A stretch of DNA of 64,000 bases from Ovis canadensis (Eukaryota; Chordata; Mammalia; Artiodactyla; Bovidae): assembly GCF_042477335.2 (NCBI RefSeq), contig NC_091727.1, forward strand, positions 127,689,501-127,753,500, written 5' to 3'. Of this stretch, positions 31,388 to 42,689 are shown one piece after another (the first letter of the stretch is position 1; each line of letters starts with the position of its first letter). A program made the translations under genes and the position numbers. The notes under the pieces were generated by a model, which saw only the letters and a list, made by a program, of their open reading frames with translations, was not told where the DNA came from and searched no databases.

Positions 31388-34001
31388 ACAACACAGAAAT
31401 ACAAAGGATCATAAGAGACTACTATCAGCAGTTGTATGCCAATAAAATGGACAACATGGAAGAAATGGACAAATTCTTAGAAAAGTACAATTTTCCAAAA
31501 CTGAACCAGGAAGAAATAGAAAATCTTAACAGACCCATCACAAGCACGGAAATTGATACTGTAATCAGAAATCTTCCAGCAAACAAAAGCCCAGGTCCAG
31601 ATGGCTTCACAGCTGAATTCTACCAAAAATTTCGAGAAGAGCTAACACCTATCCTACTCAAACTCTTCCAGAAAATTGCAGAGGAAGGTAAACTTCCAAA
31701 CTCATTCTATGAGGCCACCATCACCCTAATACCAAAACCTGACAAAGATGTCACAAAAAAAGAAAACTACAGGCCAATATCACTGATGAACATAGATGCA
31801 AAAATCCTCAACAAAATTCTAGCAATCAGAATCCAACAACACATTAAAAAGATCATACACCATGACCAAGTGGGCTTTATCCCAGGGATGCAAGGATTCT
31901 TCAATATCCGCAAATCAATCAATGTAATTCACCACATTAACAAATTGAAAAATAAAAACCATATGATTATCTCAATAGATGCAGAGAAGGCCTTCGACAA
32001 AATTCAACATCCATTTATGATAAAAACTCTCCAGAAAGCAGGAATAGAAGGAACATACCTCAACATAATAAAAGCTATCTATGACAAACCCACAGCAAAC
32101 ATTATCCTCAATGGTGAAAAATTGAAAGCATTTCCCCTAAAGTCAGGAACAAGACAAGGGTGTCCACTTTCACCGCTACTATTCAACATAGTTCTGGAAG
32201 TTTTGGCCACAGCAATCAGAGCAGAAAAAGAAATAAAAGGAATCCAAATTGGAAAAGAAGAAGTAAAACTCTCACTGTTTGCAGATGACATGATCCTCTA
32301 CATGAAAAACCCTAAAGACTCCACCAGAAAATTACTAGAGCTCATCAATGAATATAGTAAAGCTGCAGGATATAAAATCAACACACAGAAATCCCTTGCA
32401 TTCCTATACACGAATAATGAGAAAGTAGAAAAAGAAATTAAGGAAATAATTCCATTCACCATTGCAACAAAAAGAATAAAATACTTAGGAATATATCTAC
32501 CTAAAGAAACTAAAGACCTATATATAGAAAACTATAAAACACTGATGAAAGAAATCAAAGAGGACACTAATAGATGGAGAAATATACCATGTTCATGGAT
32601 TGGAAGAATCAATATAGTGAAAATGAGTATACTACCCAAAGCAATTTACAAATTCAATGCAATCCCTATCAAGCTACCAGCCACATTTTTCACAGAACTA
32701 GAACAAATAATTTCAAGATTTGTATGGAAATACAAAAAACCTCGAATAGCCAAAGCAATCTTGAGAAAGAAGAATGGAACTGGAGGAATCAACTTGCCTG
32801 ACTTCAGGCTCTACTACAAAGCCACAGTCATCAAGACAGTATGGTACTGGCACAAAGACAGACATATAGATCAATGGAACAAAATAGAAAGCCCAGAGAT
32901 AAATCCACACACATATGGACACCTTATCTTTGACAAAGGAGGCAAGAATATACAATGGAGTAAAGACAATCTCTTTAACAAGTGGTGCTGGGAAAACTGG
33001 TCAACCACTTGTAAAAGAATGAAACTAGATCACTTTCTAACACCGCACACAAAAATAAACTCAAAATGGATTAAAGATCTAAATGTAAGATCAGAAACTA
33101 TAAAACTCCTAGAGGAGAACATAGGCAAAACACTCTCCGACATAAATCACAGCAGGATCCTCTATGATCCACCTCCCAGAATACTGGAAATAAAAGCAAA
33201 AATAAACAAATGGGATCTAATTAAAATTAAAAGCTTCTGCACAACAAAGGAAAATATAAGCAAGGTGAAAAGACAGCCTTCTGAATGGGAGAAAATAATA
33301 GCAAATGAAGCAACTGACAAACAACTAATCTCAAAAATATACAAGCAACTTCTGCAGCTCAACTCCAGAAAAATAAACGACCCTATCAAAAAATGGGCCA
33401 AAGAACTAAATAGACATTTCTCCAAAGAAGACATACGGATGGCTAACAAACACATGAAAAGATGCTCAACATCACTCATTATTAGAGAAATGCAAATCAA
33501 AACCACAATGAGGTACCACTTCACACCAGTCAGAATGGCTGCGATCCAAAAATCTGCAAGCAATAAATGCTGGAGAGGGTGTGGAGAAAAGGGAACCCTC
33601 CTACACTGTTGGTGGGAATGCAAACTAGTACAGCCACTATGAGAACAGTGTGGAGATTCCTTAAAAAATTGCAAATAGAACTCCCTTATGACCCAGCAAT
33701 CCCACTTCTGGGCATACACACGGAGGAAACCAGAATTGAAAGAGACACATGTACCCCAATGTTCATCGCAGCACTGTTTATAATAGCCAGGACATGGAAA
33801 CAACCTAGATGTCCATCAGCAGATGAATGGATAAGAAAGCTGTGGTACATATACACAATGGAGTATTACTCAGCCGTTAAAAAGAATTCATTTGAATCAG
33901 TTCTGATGAGATGGATGAAACTGGAGCCGATTATACAGAGTGAAGTAAGCCAGAAAGAAAAACACCAATACAGTATACTAACACATATATATGGAATTTA
34001 G
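31388..34001 (+). pseudogene. L1 ORF2 reverse transcriptase segment
   Basis: ORF2p is the L1 endonuclease and reverse transcriptase. Here the endonuclease is missing through 5' truncation. The frame is open for about 750 codons to a TGA ending at 33642. RT motifs are visible: [34 protein letters not shown], and FADD at 32278-32289. The Cys-rich region follows ([19 protein letters not shown]). At about 33640 the bases CACTATGAGAACAG lack one G expected from related L1 proteins, so the last 120 residues continue in another frame (33567-34001). There is no ATG at the start, as expected for a truncated copy. Confidence 0.93.
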
Positions 34002-34315
34002 GAAGATGGCAATGATGACCCTGTATGCAAGACAGGGAAAGAGACACAGATGTGTATAACGGACTTTTGGACTCAGAGGGAGAGGGAGAGGGTGGGATGA
34101 TTTGGGAGAATGACATTCTAACATGTATACTATCATGTGAATTGAATCGCCAGTCTATGTCTGACGCAGGATGCAGCATGCTTGGGGCTGGTGCATGGGG
34201 ATGACCCAGAAAGATGTTATGGGGAGGGAGGTGGGAGGGGGGTTCATGTTTGGGAATGCATGTAAGAATTAAAGATTTTAAAATTTAAAAAATAAAAAAC
34301 TAAAAAAAAAAAAAA
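31388..34315 (+). mobile_element. Young 5'-truncated L1 with 16-bp TSD
   Basis: A 2.9-kb L1 beginning shortly before the reverse transcriptase domain of ORF2 and ending in an A-rich tail with AAAAAATAAAAAACTAAA. TAAAGTCATGACTTGG at 31372-31387 and 34316-34331 is a perfect 16-bp target-site duplication, and the insertion point (TTTT before AAAG) fits the L1 endonuclease preference. Long open frame, intact ends and perfect duplication all argue for a recent insertion. Confidence 0.97.
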
Positions 34316-34331
34316 TAAAGTCATGACTTGG

Positions 34332-34885
34332 TACATCTTTAGACCACATTTCTGTCTACCCTGCTTGTGGCTATCCCACTTCAATCTATCATCTTGCAGC
34401 TGGGTGAATATGGGACAGCCATCCATTTTCCATCCTGGAGAAGCTCTGTTCAATGATTATTGTTTCTTAACAAGTAGACTGGCTGTGTTCCAGGACCTGA
34501 CCTGTCATTGAATATTTAACCCAGCTCCTGGATTTTACTGGTAAAGCAAAGGTCCTTCATTACAGCTTAAACCTACAATGTGATTCTGGGCACATACCAC
34601 TGCAATTTTGTCTAAGAGTCAAACCCAGAAAGTTTCTGATGGTGAACTCTCTGTCAGTGGGAAGCATGATAGTTACCCCAGGCAGCTTTCATTTTTGAAG
34701 ATGGGAATGATACACTAGTTTCTTGTTTTATCAGTGGTCGATGCATCAGACAGAGTGTTCTGACCAGCTGGAAAATTCAGTTGTGAGTCACTTCCTCTTT
34801 CTCTCTTACCAAAAAGCCTCCCTCCTAAAGCTCAAAATGTGTATGCTGTCATCTGAGAGTGCGAGTGGCCCCATAAAACCCTATT
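34332..34885. other. No gene seen; unique DNA
   Basis: Nothing recognised. Confidence 0.45.
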
Positions 34886-34896
34886 ATATGAGAGGA

Positions 34897-35116
34897 GGGG
34901 CTTCCCAGGTGGAGCCAGTGGTAAAGAACTTGCCTGCCAACGCAGAAGACATAAGAGACACAGGTTCAATCCCTGGGTCAGGAAGATCTGCTGGAGAAGG
35001 AAATGCTAACCCACTCCAGTATTCTTGCCTGGAGAATCCCATGGACAGAGGAGCCTAGAGGGCTATAGTCCATGCGGTCGGAAAGAGTCAGACATGACTG
35101 AAGTGACTTAGCATGC
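34897..35116 (+). mobile_element. Bov-tA SINE
   Basis: Plus strand, full length: GGGGCTTCCCAGGTGG head, box B GGTTCAATCCC, Bov-A unit ending GACTGAAGTGACTTAGC. The 11-bp target-site duplication ATATGAGAGGA is at 34886-34896 and 35117-35127. A small extra insertion (AAGACATAAGAGAC) lies in the head. Confidence 0.95.
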
Positions 35117-35127
35117 ATATGAGAGGA

Positions 35128-35439
35128 AATGGTGGGTGGCAAGGAGCAACAAATCCATGATACAGGCACAAGGAAACACAAGCAGTGTGAAGGTTTCACT
35201 CAAAGACTTTTGGTGGGCTAGACTCTGCCAATCCCATCCAAAGCTAAGCACGTGCCTCGGTATGAAGACGGGGGGCGAGGGGCAAGTGGCAGTGCAGAAC
35301 ATCTCATATTCTACTTCCTTCTCTCCCTCCCTTTCTCTCCCCAAAGCTATATGTCAGAATGTCTACCCTGGAAGGAAAGGGTTGATCATAGGACTTTTCA
35401 GATCTAGGGTCAAAATAGTCACTTATATTTAAGCACTAT
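35128..35439. other. No gene seen; unique DNA
   Basis: Open frames on both strands here have no recognisable protein features; no repeat named. Confidence 0.4.
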
Positions 35440-35550
35440 GGCTTTGAGCAGCGATCTAGTGGTTAAGAGCATGGACTCCAGTGCCAGGACCCTAGGCTCA
35501 AATTCTGGCTCAGTGTTTTAGTAGCCTAGAGACAATGGGGTTGATTGCCT
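35440..35550 (+). mobile_element. MIR SINE 5' part
   Basis: Matches the MIR head: AGTGGTTAAGAGCATGGACT, then CTCAAATTCTGGCTCAG. The core and 3' end are missing. Confidence 0.8.
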
Positions 35551-35847
35551 TATTTGAGAGCCCTTATTTTCTCACTGGGATATGGCATTAATTACAGTAT
35601 TATATCTCATTTTGTTGTGTTATTAAACGCATTATATACATATATGTGTGTATGTGTGTATATGAGTGTGACTTAAAACAGTGTTTTAATAATAACTTAT
35701 TAATACTATTATTACCAGGGTTAAGAACTCTTTCAGTCTCCCCTGTCCTACTATGTCACGAGTTCTCTATGCTGCCCTTGGATTTCAGTACCATGTTTAG
35801 TATTTCAACAGTACCTTTAACTTTGTAGGATTAGACTCTCCCTACTC
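35551..35847. other. No gene seen; short TG/TA-rich tract
   Basis: TATATGTGTGTATGTGTG at about 35641-35660 is a short degenerate microsatellite. From about 35830 the sequence belongs to the duplicated block also found at 39005-39162. Confidence 0.45.
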
Positions 35848-35857
35848 AGGTCCGTGA

Positions 35858-37038
35858 ATTGTGAACTTCCAAATGATCAAGCTGGAAAGGCAGAGGAACC
35901 AGAGATCAAATTCCCAACATCTGTTGGATCATCAAAAAAGCAAGAGAGTTCCAGAAAGACATCCATTTTTGCTTTATTGACTATGTCAAAGCCTTTGACT
36001 GCGTGGATCACAATAAACTGTGGAAAATTCTGAAAGAGATGGGAATACTGGACCACCTGACCTGCCTCTTGAGAAACCTGTATGCAGGTCAGGAAGTAAC
36101 AGTTAGAACTGGACATGGAACAACAGACTGGTTCCAAATTGGAAAAGGAGTACGTCAAGGCTGTACATTGTCACCCTGCTTATTTAACTTATATGCGGAG
36201 TACATCATGAGAAACGCTAGGCTGGAGGAAGCACAGCTGGAAGCAAGATTGCCAGGAGAAATATCAATAACCTCAGATATGCAGATGACACTACCCTTAT
36301 GGCAGAAAGTGAAGAGGAGCTAAAAAGCCTCTTGATGAAAGTGAAAGAGGAGAGTGGAAAAGTTGGCTTAAAGCTCAACATTCAGAAAACAAAGATCATG
36401 GCATCTGGAGAAACAGTGGAAACAGTGTCAGACTTTATTTTCTGGGCTCCAGAATCACTGCAGATGGTGACTGCAGCCATGAAATTAAAAGACGCTTACT
36501 CCTTAGAAGGAAAGTTATGACCAACCTAGAGAGCATATTGAAAAGCAGAGACATTACTTTGCCAACAAAGGTCCATCTAGTTAAGGCTATGGTTTTTCCA
36601 GTGGTCATGTACAGATGTGAGAGTTGGACTGTGAAGAAAGCTGAACGCTGAAGAATTGATGCTTTTGAACTGTGGTGTTGGAGAAGACTCTTGAGAGTCC
36701 CTTGGACTGCAAGGAGATCCAACCAGTCCATCCTAAAGGAGATCAGTCCTGGGTGTTCATTTGAAGGACTGATGTTGAAGCTGAAACTCCAGTACTTTGG
36801 CCACCTGATGTGAAGAGCTGACTTATTGGAAAAGACCCTGATACTGGGAAAGATAGAGGGCAGGAAGAGAAGGGGACAACAGAGGATGAGATGGTAGGAT
36901 GGCATCATCAATTCATTGGATATGGGTTTGGGTAGACTCCGGGAGTTGGTGATGGTCAGGGAGGCCTGGTGTGCTGTGGTTTATGGGGTTGCAAAGAGTC
37001 GGACATGACTGAGCGACTGAACTGAGCTGAACTGACTT
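35858..37038 (+). mobile_element. 5'-truncated BovB with TSD
   Basis: Runs from the middle of the reverse transcriptase to the 3' end GAACTGAGCTGAACTGACTT. AGGTCCGTGA at 35848-35857 and 37039-37048 is a 10-bp target-site duplication. A small deletion is visible near 35885, where the residues after QAG are missing, and another removes the ITSWEID stretch near 36407. Confidence 0.93.
35880..37010 (+). pseudogene. BovB reverse transcriptase fragment
   Basis: Frames at 36003-36323 and 36299-36520 give the end of motif A (DHNKLWKILKEMG), RQGCTLSPCLF, and a YADD codon string at 36278-36289, in different frames because a base was lost near 36236. Stops at 36649-36651 and 36811-36813 are TGA where other copies have CGA. 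The fragment cannot give a working enzyme. Confidence 0.85.
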
Positions 37039-37048
37039 AGGTCCGTGA

Positions 37049-37172
37049 GAATGTTCATACAGGCCTCTTTTTGGAAATCCCCATGGCGATGGTCCTGGGG
37101 GCCCCCCTTGGGCCCTAACACTGTAGCAAAGAATAAATTCCTTATCCTAGAAGGGAATAAACAGAACAAAAG
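37049..37172 (+). repeat. Unnamed dispersed repeat, copy 1
   Basis: GAATGTTCATACAGG to AACAAAAGAGCA is similar, by eye about three quarters identical, to 39031-39162. With the part left of the BovB insertion (from about 35830) it forms one block of roughly 150 bp. It carries AATAAA. It may be an LTR fragment but I do not recognise it. Confidence 0.7.
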
Positions 37173-38404
37173 AGCAAGGGAAGTGAAACCAAGTAGCAAG
37201 GGGAAGACTGCCTAACACATCAAAGGGCCTGCCATGCCAATAGGAAGTCGAGGACAAGAATACCCCTTCAGTTTGTGGTCTGCTCGCCTTGTTCCATTCC
37301 CCACTTCTGCCCTCTCTCTTTCCCTCCCTCCTGTGTCCGCACCCTCTGTGAAAAAACAGCATGTTGGGGGCCCTGACCCTGTGGTAGCTCTTGCTGTGTG
37401 GTGACTCAGGCTGAGCAGCAGGAATAATTTGCCTGGTAGAGGAGGGAGAGGGAGTTGGGCCAGTGTGTGAGCATGAAGGGCAGTTGCCTGGGCGGTAGCA
37501 TACTCAGCTAAACCAGTAGATAAGTGAACTTTCCTGAGAAAACCCCCTGAGGCCCAGGGGCATGACATCCTTTTGATGTAAGAAAGAAGCTGGAGAGGGT
37601 AGAAAACCCCTGCCCTAATCCCAACTGTCATGTTTTGAGTTTGGGGGAAAGAGGTCACAGAAGACTTCACAGTAATGAGGTTTCTTAGATCCTAGTGATC
37701 TGAAGGGTGTGTATGAAGGAAAGCAAAGAGTAAAACAGTGAATGAAGTGCTGCTGACTTTCAGTCCTATCCCTTCCCTGAGCCTGCTGGGACTCCAGGCT
37801 TTCCTGTTGCTCTGTGCTCCTTGGAGTAACTTGGCCCAGTTCTTCCCCCCAGACTGATGGTGCTCTAGCCCATGTGTTCATCACAGTGGAAACTGTGATA
37901 TAAATTTCCACTGAGTGGAAAGCCTGACCTACTCCATGGCAGGTTCTTAGCTTCTGCTGGGTTACCTTCTCTGTAGCTCCTATGTACTTTCAGTGTCAAA
38001 CAAAGAGGAGGAGATGTGGGCAAGAAGATACTCTTTTGCCTCTCTCCCACTGTCCAAGGTCAGACATCACGCCCCCCCCCCCACAATGTCCATTCACCAG
38101 GCTCATCCAAAGGTACCACTGTCCCCTTTTCCTGGTCCCCACTCAGGACTTCAAACTGTGGAACAACTTAAATGTGGCTCTTGTCCCCAAAGAAGGTCAG
38201 GGATACGTGCTTTGGACCTGTCTTACTCTCTTCCCCAACAAAACTTCTCCTGATTTGTAACCCATTTTCCTTGGCCCCTTCTGAGTGACTGAAAGAGATC
38301 AGATAGACAAATACAAGTTTGAGTGTTGATGGCAGATCAATAATGGCTCACTCAGCTGCTTTTCTCAGGCAACATATTTTAATAGGAACTTTCAATAGAT
38401 TAGC
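37173..38404. other. No gene seen; GC-richer unique DNA
   Basis: GC content is higher than the surroundings and open frames of 60-150 codons overlap on both strands (for example 37212-37670 minus and 37982-38260 plus). None has a recognisable domain, and their overlap argues against real coding. A C-run lies at 38072-38081. Confidence 0.4.
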
Positions 38405-38830
38405 CCAAGGATTGGCATACTTTCTCTGGGATGGAACAAATACTAAATATTTTAGGCTTTGAGGGCCATATGTAGTCTTTGCTGCCACTATTCAACTCTG
38501 CTATTATAGGATGACATTAGCGATACATACGGAGAAGGCAATGGCATCCCACTCCAGTACTCTTGCCTAGAAAATCCCATGGATGGAGGAGCCTGGTGGG
38601 CTGCTGTCTATGGGGTCACACAGAGTCGGACATGACTGAAGCGACTTAGCAGCAGCAGCAGCAGCAGCAGCAGCGATACATAATTCATAAACAAATTGGA
38701 ATTTCATGTAATTTTCATGTCATGAAATAGTTTTCTTCTTTTGAATTTTTTAAATCATGTAAAAATATAAAAACAATTCTTGGATGGCAGGACAGATTTG
38801 GCCAGTGGGCTATAGTTTGTCAACTAGTGC
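38405..38830 (+). mobile_element. hAT-Charlie-like DNA transposon fossil
   Basis: Starts near AAGGATTGGCATACTTTCTC (a decayed CAGGGGTCGGCAAACT-type end), then AAATATTTTAGGCTTTGAGG, and ends with GGCTATAGTTTGTCAACTAG. The two ends are inverted relative to each other, as in hAT elements. It is interrupted by a Bov-A SINE. The same family occurs in reverse at 43035-43350. Confidence 0.7.
38530..38671 (+). mobile_element. Monomeric Bov-A SINE
   Basis: One Bov-A unit only, with the start of the first and the end of the second unit of BOV-A2, then a (CAG)n tail of about eight triplets. AGCGATACATA at 38519-38529 and 38672-38682 is a perfect 11-bp target-site duplication. Confidence 0.94.
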
Positions 38831-38907
38831 CTTGTCTAGGCAATCAATTCAAATGGGGATTATACATGTTATTATAATTGAATGAGATGGAAGAGAGAGA
38901 AAGTTTA

Positions 38908-39003
38908 TTTTTTGGCATGTGGCATATGGGATCTTATTTCCCCAACCAGGGATGGAACCCATGCACTCTGCATGGAAGCAGAGTCCTAACCACTGAACCA
39001 CCA
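38908..39003 (-). mobile_element. CHR-type SINE, short copy
   Basis: Minus strand: GGCATATGGGATCTTATTTC, AACCAGGGATGGAACCCATG, and the head at CCACTGAACCACCAGG. It abuts the unnamed repeat block on its right. Confidence 0.7.
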
Positions 39004-39004
39004 G

Positions 39005-39162
39005 GATATCAGACCCCCCTACCTAGGTCCTTGAGAATGTTTATATAGGGCTTTCCCCCTAAATTACCTTGACAATGGCTCTGGGGGTCCCCTAGGGCCC
39101 TAAGACTGTAGCAGAAAATAAACTCCTTAATGGAGAAGGGAATAAATGGAACAAAAGAGCAG
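39005..39162 (+). repeat. Unnamed dispersed repeat, copy 2
   Basis: ACCTAGGTCCTTGAGAATG to GAACAAAAGAGCA matches the block at 35830-35857 plus 37049-37172. Similarity ends sharply at both right ends after AAAGAGCA, which suggests a real element boundary. Confidence 0.7.
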
Positions 39163-39659
39163 TGAATTCTTCAGAGAGAGTATTTTAGAATGAGATTGGC
39201 GGCCACCTCACCATCCTCTTCAAATCCCACATGCTAGGCAGAAATGCTTGCTATTTCATTCAATACACATTATTCAGTAACTACTATGTGCCAAGCACTG
39301 TGCTAGGTGCTATGTAATACATTGATAAATAAAGCTGATGCTGTCTATGCCCTTATAAAGTTAAAGCGCAGTGAGGGGAAAGAGACAATTACCAAGTAAA
39401 TAAGCAATAAATAGGTAATCTCAAATTGTGATAGGTGAGTGAAGAAAACAGAAGAGCAGTTGTAAAGAATGAGGAGGGAGTGTATTTAGAAATTGTGGTC
39501 AGGGAAGGAAGATTTTGTATATGGAAATATTTTTATTAAAGAGTTAGCCTGATGAAGAACAACCAGGAGTAGAGGAAAGAAAGTGTTTTCCAGGCAGAAG
39601 GCCTAGCATGTTTTAGGGTCCTGAGACAGGAAAGAGCTTGCATTATTAATAAACCTGAA

Positions 39660-39857
39660 AGGAAACAGTGATGGCTCAGATGGTAAAGAATTTGCCTGAA
39701 GTGCAGGAGACCTAGGTTCAATCCCTGGGCCAGGAAGATTCCCTGGAGAAGGAAATGGCAACCCACTCCTTGTCTGGAGAATCCCATGGACAGAGGAGCC
39801 TGGCAGGCTATAGTCCTGGAGTCATAAAGAGTCAGACACAACTGAGCTAACTAACAC
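39660..39857 (+). mobile_element. Bov-tA SINE inside L2
   Basis: Plus-strand Bov-tA with head GTGATGGCTCAGATGG, box B GGTTCAATCCC, and the Bov-A unit. An internal deletion removes about ten bases after CCCACTCC. The tail is an unusual ACTAGACTAGACTAG run. Confidence 0.9.
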
Positions 39858-39975
39858 TAGACTAGACTAGTAGCATTAGACAGCAGATGGGAGTCGGCAA
39901 AGGCCAGATTACATAGAGACTTGGAGTCCATTGAAAGAATGTGGACTTCAAGGGCAAGAGCTCCCCAACCCTTTT

Positions 39976-40105
39976 TTTCTTTTTGCTGTGCCCTGTGGCA
40001 TGTATGATTATAGTTCCCTGACCAGGCATCGTAAATGTACCCCCATGTCCCCTGCATTGGCATCATGGAGTCTTAATCACTGGACAGCCAGGAAAGTCCC
40101 AGGAA
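39976..40105 (-). mobile_element. CHR-type SINE inside L2
   Basis: Minus strand with TTTTTGCTGTGCCCTGTGGC and ATAGTTCCCTGACCAGG blocks and head at CCAGGAAAGTCCC. AACCCTTTT at 39967-39975 and 40106-40114 is its target-site duplication. Confidence 0.82.
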
Positions 40106-40630
40106 AACCCTTTTAGAAGATTATTCTGACTCATATGTGGAGACTAGACCAGAAGGAAGGAGGGTGTCAGTTGGATAACCAATGAAGAGCATATTACAGT
40201 AGTATGGGCAAGAAGTGATAGTGGTTTAGACTAAAAAGTTGACTCTGGAAATAAAGGACAATGGTACATGGTGTTTTTTGGAGCTAGAAACTATAGAACT
40301 TGCTGATTAGATGTTGGAAGTGAGGAAGACAGCAGAATCAAGAATGACTTACAGGTTTCTGGCTTCAATAACTTGGTAGACTGTGATTCATTTTGATGAG
40401 ATGGAAAAGATGGAAAGGAACAGTTATACTGAAGGGGTAGGGAAGAGGGCACTAATAGAGCTCTTTTTTGGACAGCTGAAGTTTAAACTGCCTCTGAGAA
40501 CTCCAAGTAGATCTCTAGACAATGGGTGATGTGAGTCTAGCATTTAGAGGAGAGCTTGGGTTGGGGATATGAATATGGAAGAAATCAACCTACAGATGAT
40601 ATTTAATGCCATGGGAATAGAGGTCACTTA

Positions 40631-40846
40631 GGGCTTCGCTGGTGGCTCAGATGGTAAAGAATCTGCCTGCAATGCAGGAGACCCGGGCTTGATTCCCAGG
40701 TCAGGAAGATCCCCTGGAGAAGGCAATGGCTACCCACTCCAGTATTTTTGCCTGTAGAAATCCATGGACAGAGAATCCTGGCAGGCTACAATCCATGGTG
40801 TCACAAAGAGTTGGATACGACTGAGTGACTAATAGTTTCACTTTCA
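40631..40846 (+). mobile_element. Bov-tA SINE inside L2
   Basis: Plus-strand full-length copy: GGGCTTCGCTGGTGGCTCAG head, Bov-A unit, GACTGAGTGACTAATAG, and a TTTCACTTTCAGG tail. Confidence 0.93.
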
Positions 40847-41339
40847 GGGAGAGAGTGCAGCTAGAGACAAGGAACCGGTGCTGGGGCACTCCAAATTGTT
40901 GACACTGGCTAGGAGAGGAGACTTCAAAACAGAGTGAAAAAACAGTCAGAGATACAGGAGAATTTTTTTTTAATTTATAGTGTTACAGTGGCTTAGAGAG
41001 GAGACTGTTGGAGGAGAGTAGTAAACTGTATTGAACACTGTTGAAAGATCAAATTAGATGAGAACAAAAAGGACCCTATTAGATTTGGTAACATGGAAGT
41101 CTTCAGTCACCTTGACAAAATGTTTTGGGATGGGGGTGGTGGGGGGTGGTAGGGTTAGACTGGCCATGGCTGACATTAACAGAAATATAAGAGATGATGG
41201 GATTATCCCCATAAGGTTGGTTCTAGAGCTGTGATCTAGAATATCATCAATTGGTCAAGGCCAGTTCCCTCAGGAAGCATTGATTATGATGGCCTTGATG
41301 GCATGATATGGCTCCTTCTACTCTTTCAATGTGGGATTT

Positions 41340-41518
41340 AAAAAGAAATAAGATGCTCATTCAGTTTTTATTCAACAAATACTTATCGAGTAATGAATAA
41401 GTGCCAGGCAGCCTAGGTGCTAGAGAAATAGTAGAGAACGAAACAGACAGAACTCCTGCAGCTTACATTTTAATGACTAGTAAAGATGAGCAAATTGGCA
41501 GTCACTATCAGGGTTGTA
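41340..41518 (-). mobile_element. L2 3' end fragment
   Basis: TTTATTCAACAAATACTTATCGAG, GTGCCAGGCAGCCTAGGTGC and GCTTACATTTTAATGACTAG form the antisense L2 3' end. It is a second, separate L2 copy, or a rearranged part of the one to the left. Confidence 0.7.
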
Positions 41519-41730
41519 GGTCCTTCTCTGGTGCCTAAGGTAGTAAAGAATCTGTCCACAATGTGGGAGACCTGGATTCGATCCCTGGGTTGGAAACATC
41601 CCTTGGAGAAGGCAATGGCAACCCACTCCAGTATTCTTGCCTGGAGAATCCCAGGGACAGAGGAGCCTGGCAGGTTATAGTCCAGGGGATTGCAAAGAGT
41701 TGGACACAACTGAGCGAATAATACTTTAGG
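41519..41730 (+). mobile_element. Bov-tA SINE
   Basis: Plus strand: GTCCTTCTCTGGTGCC head (degraded), box B GATTCGATCCC, Bov-A unit, ending GACACAACTGAGCGA. Confidence 0.9.
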
Positions 41731-42283
41731 TCCTATGACATAAGGAAAATATATTAATCAAGGTAATTATTTCCAGCTGCTGTAAGAAACAATCCTCACA
41801 TCTCAGTGGTTCAACACAATAAAAGTTTGTCATTCATGTCACAGGCAGATCTTGTTCAAACAGCTCTCCTGGGCAGCTGTTTGCTTTTGTTGCATTTTTT
41901 CATGCTTAACCTTTATTCTTTGGAAGAAGCTTTTAAAAGTTTGCAATTTAAAACAATAGAAAAATATTACAATCAAGATTTTGATATCAAATATAGCAAT
42001 CTATGTACTCACTATTTGTTTAGTTGCTCGGTCATGTCTGACTCTTTCCAACTCAAAGACCTTCAACGGCTAAGCAGAGATATTGAGAGTTTAAAACAGT
42101 AGAGAGCAGTAGTGCCCATAGTGAGGTGGATTGCACACGTTGTACCTTAATATATTAAAGTCAAAGACAAAAGCAAACAGCAAAATACTGTGCAGGAAAA
42201 ATGAACCACATCTTCTTTGGACCCCTGTTAGAAGGCTTCCTGAGAGTTCTTATAGTCACATAGGTGCGTGCTCACAGGATGTA
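41731..42283. other. No gene seen; tiny Bov-A piece
   Basis: Within this stretch 42014-42052 reads like 40 bp of the Bov-A 3' end on the minus strand (GTTGCTCGGTCATGTCTGAC). The remainder is unique. Confidence 0.5.
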
Positions 42284-42490
42284 TGCTCAGCAGTGTCTGA
42301 CTCTATGCGACCCTTTGGACTGTAGCCTCCCAGGGTCCTCTGTTTACAGGATTTTTCAGGCAAGAATACTGGAGTGGGTTGCCATTTCCTCCTTCAGGGG
42401 ATCTTCCCAACTCAGGGATCGAACCCAGGTCTCCTGCAGTTCCTGCACTGGCCGGCGGATTGTTTTACCACTGTGCCAACTGGGAAGCCC
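42284..42490 (-). mobile_element. Bov-tA SINE
   Basis: Minus-strand copy: Bov-A unit from about 42284, head ending at AACTGGGAAGCCC. The tRNA part has a small duplication (CTCCTGCAGTTCCTGCACTG). Confidence 0.91.
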
Positions 42491-42689
42491 AGACACCCAA
42501 GAGTTCAAGCCAAAAACAGGAGACAGGAAGTTTTCAGAAACAGGATTTTGCTGCCAAGTCTTTCGTTGTCATCATGCTTGTTTGCAAAGGGTTTCACACT
42601 TACTTTCTGCTATATTTTGTTACCTGGCAGGTGAGCCTATAGGTTCCTTGAAGATAGGAATAGGGTTGTCTTTTTTCCCTTTCAATAAT

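Larger units (their letters stand above)
39255..41190 (-). mobile_element. Long L2 LINE fossil cut by three SINEs
   Basis: The left end carries the L2 3' terminus in antisense (ACTACTATGTGCCAAGCACTG, TGCTAGGTGC). Further right come blocks typical of L2 upstream sequence, such as CCTGAGACAGGAAAGAGCTTG, GGCCAGATTACATAGAGAC, and, within the reverse transcriptase part, CTGGGGCACTCCAA and AGATCAAATTAGATGAG. Bov-tA at 39660 and 40631 and a CHR-type SINE at 39976 interrupt it. About 1.4 kb of L2 remain, long for this ancient family. No open frame survives. Confidence 0.75.

Noticed and set aside
31384..33642. The 752-codon frame as an intact functional L1 ORF2
   Set aside because: It lacks the endonuclease and any ORF2 start through 5' truncation, and a one-base deletion removes the C-terminus from the frame. 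It is an inactive copy.
33162..33803. 213-codon frame antisense to L1, repeated at 45947-46588 with almost the same translation
   Set aside because: It lies exactly opposite the L1 ORF2 C-terminal region in both copies and has no features of its own. The AT-poor complementary frame stays open because of ORF2 codon composition.
37212..38260. GC-richer area with several overlapping 60-150-codon frames, considered as a gene or CpG island
   Set aside because: Frames overlap on both strands, no domain or splice pattern is convincing, and CpG density is not island-like by eye.
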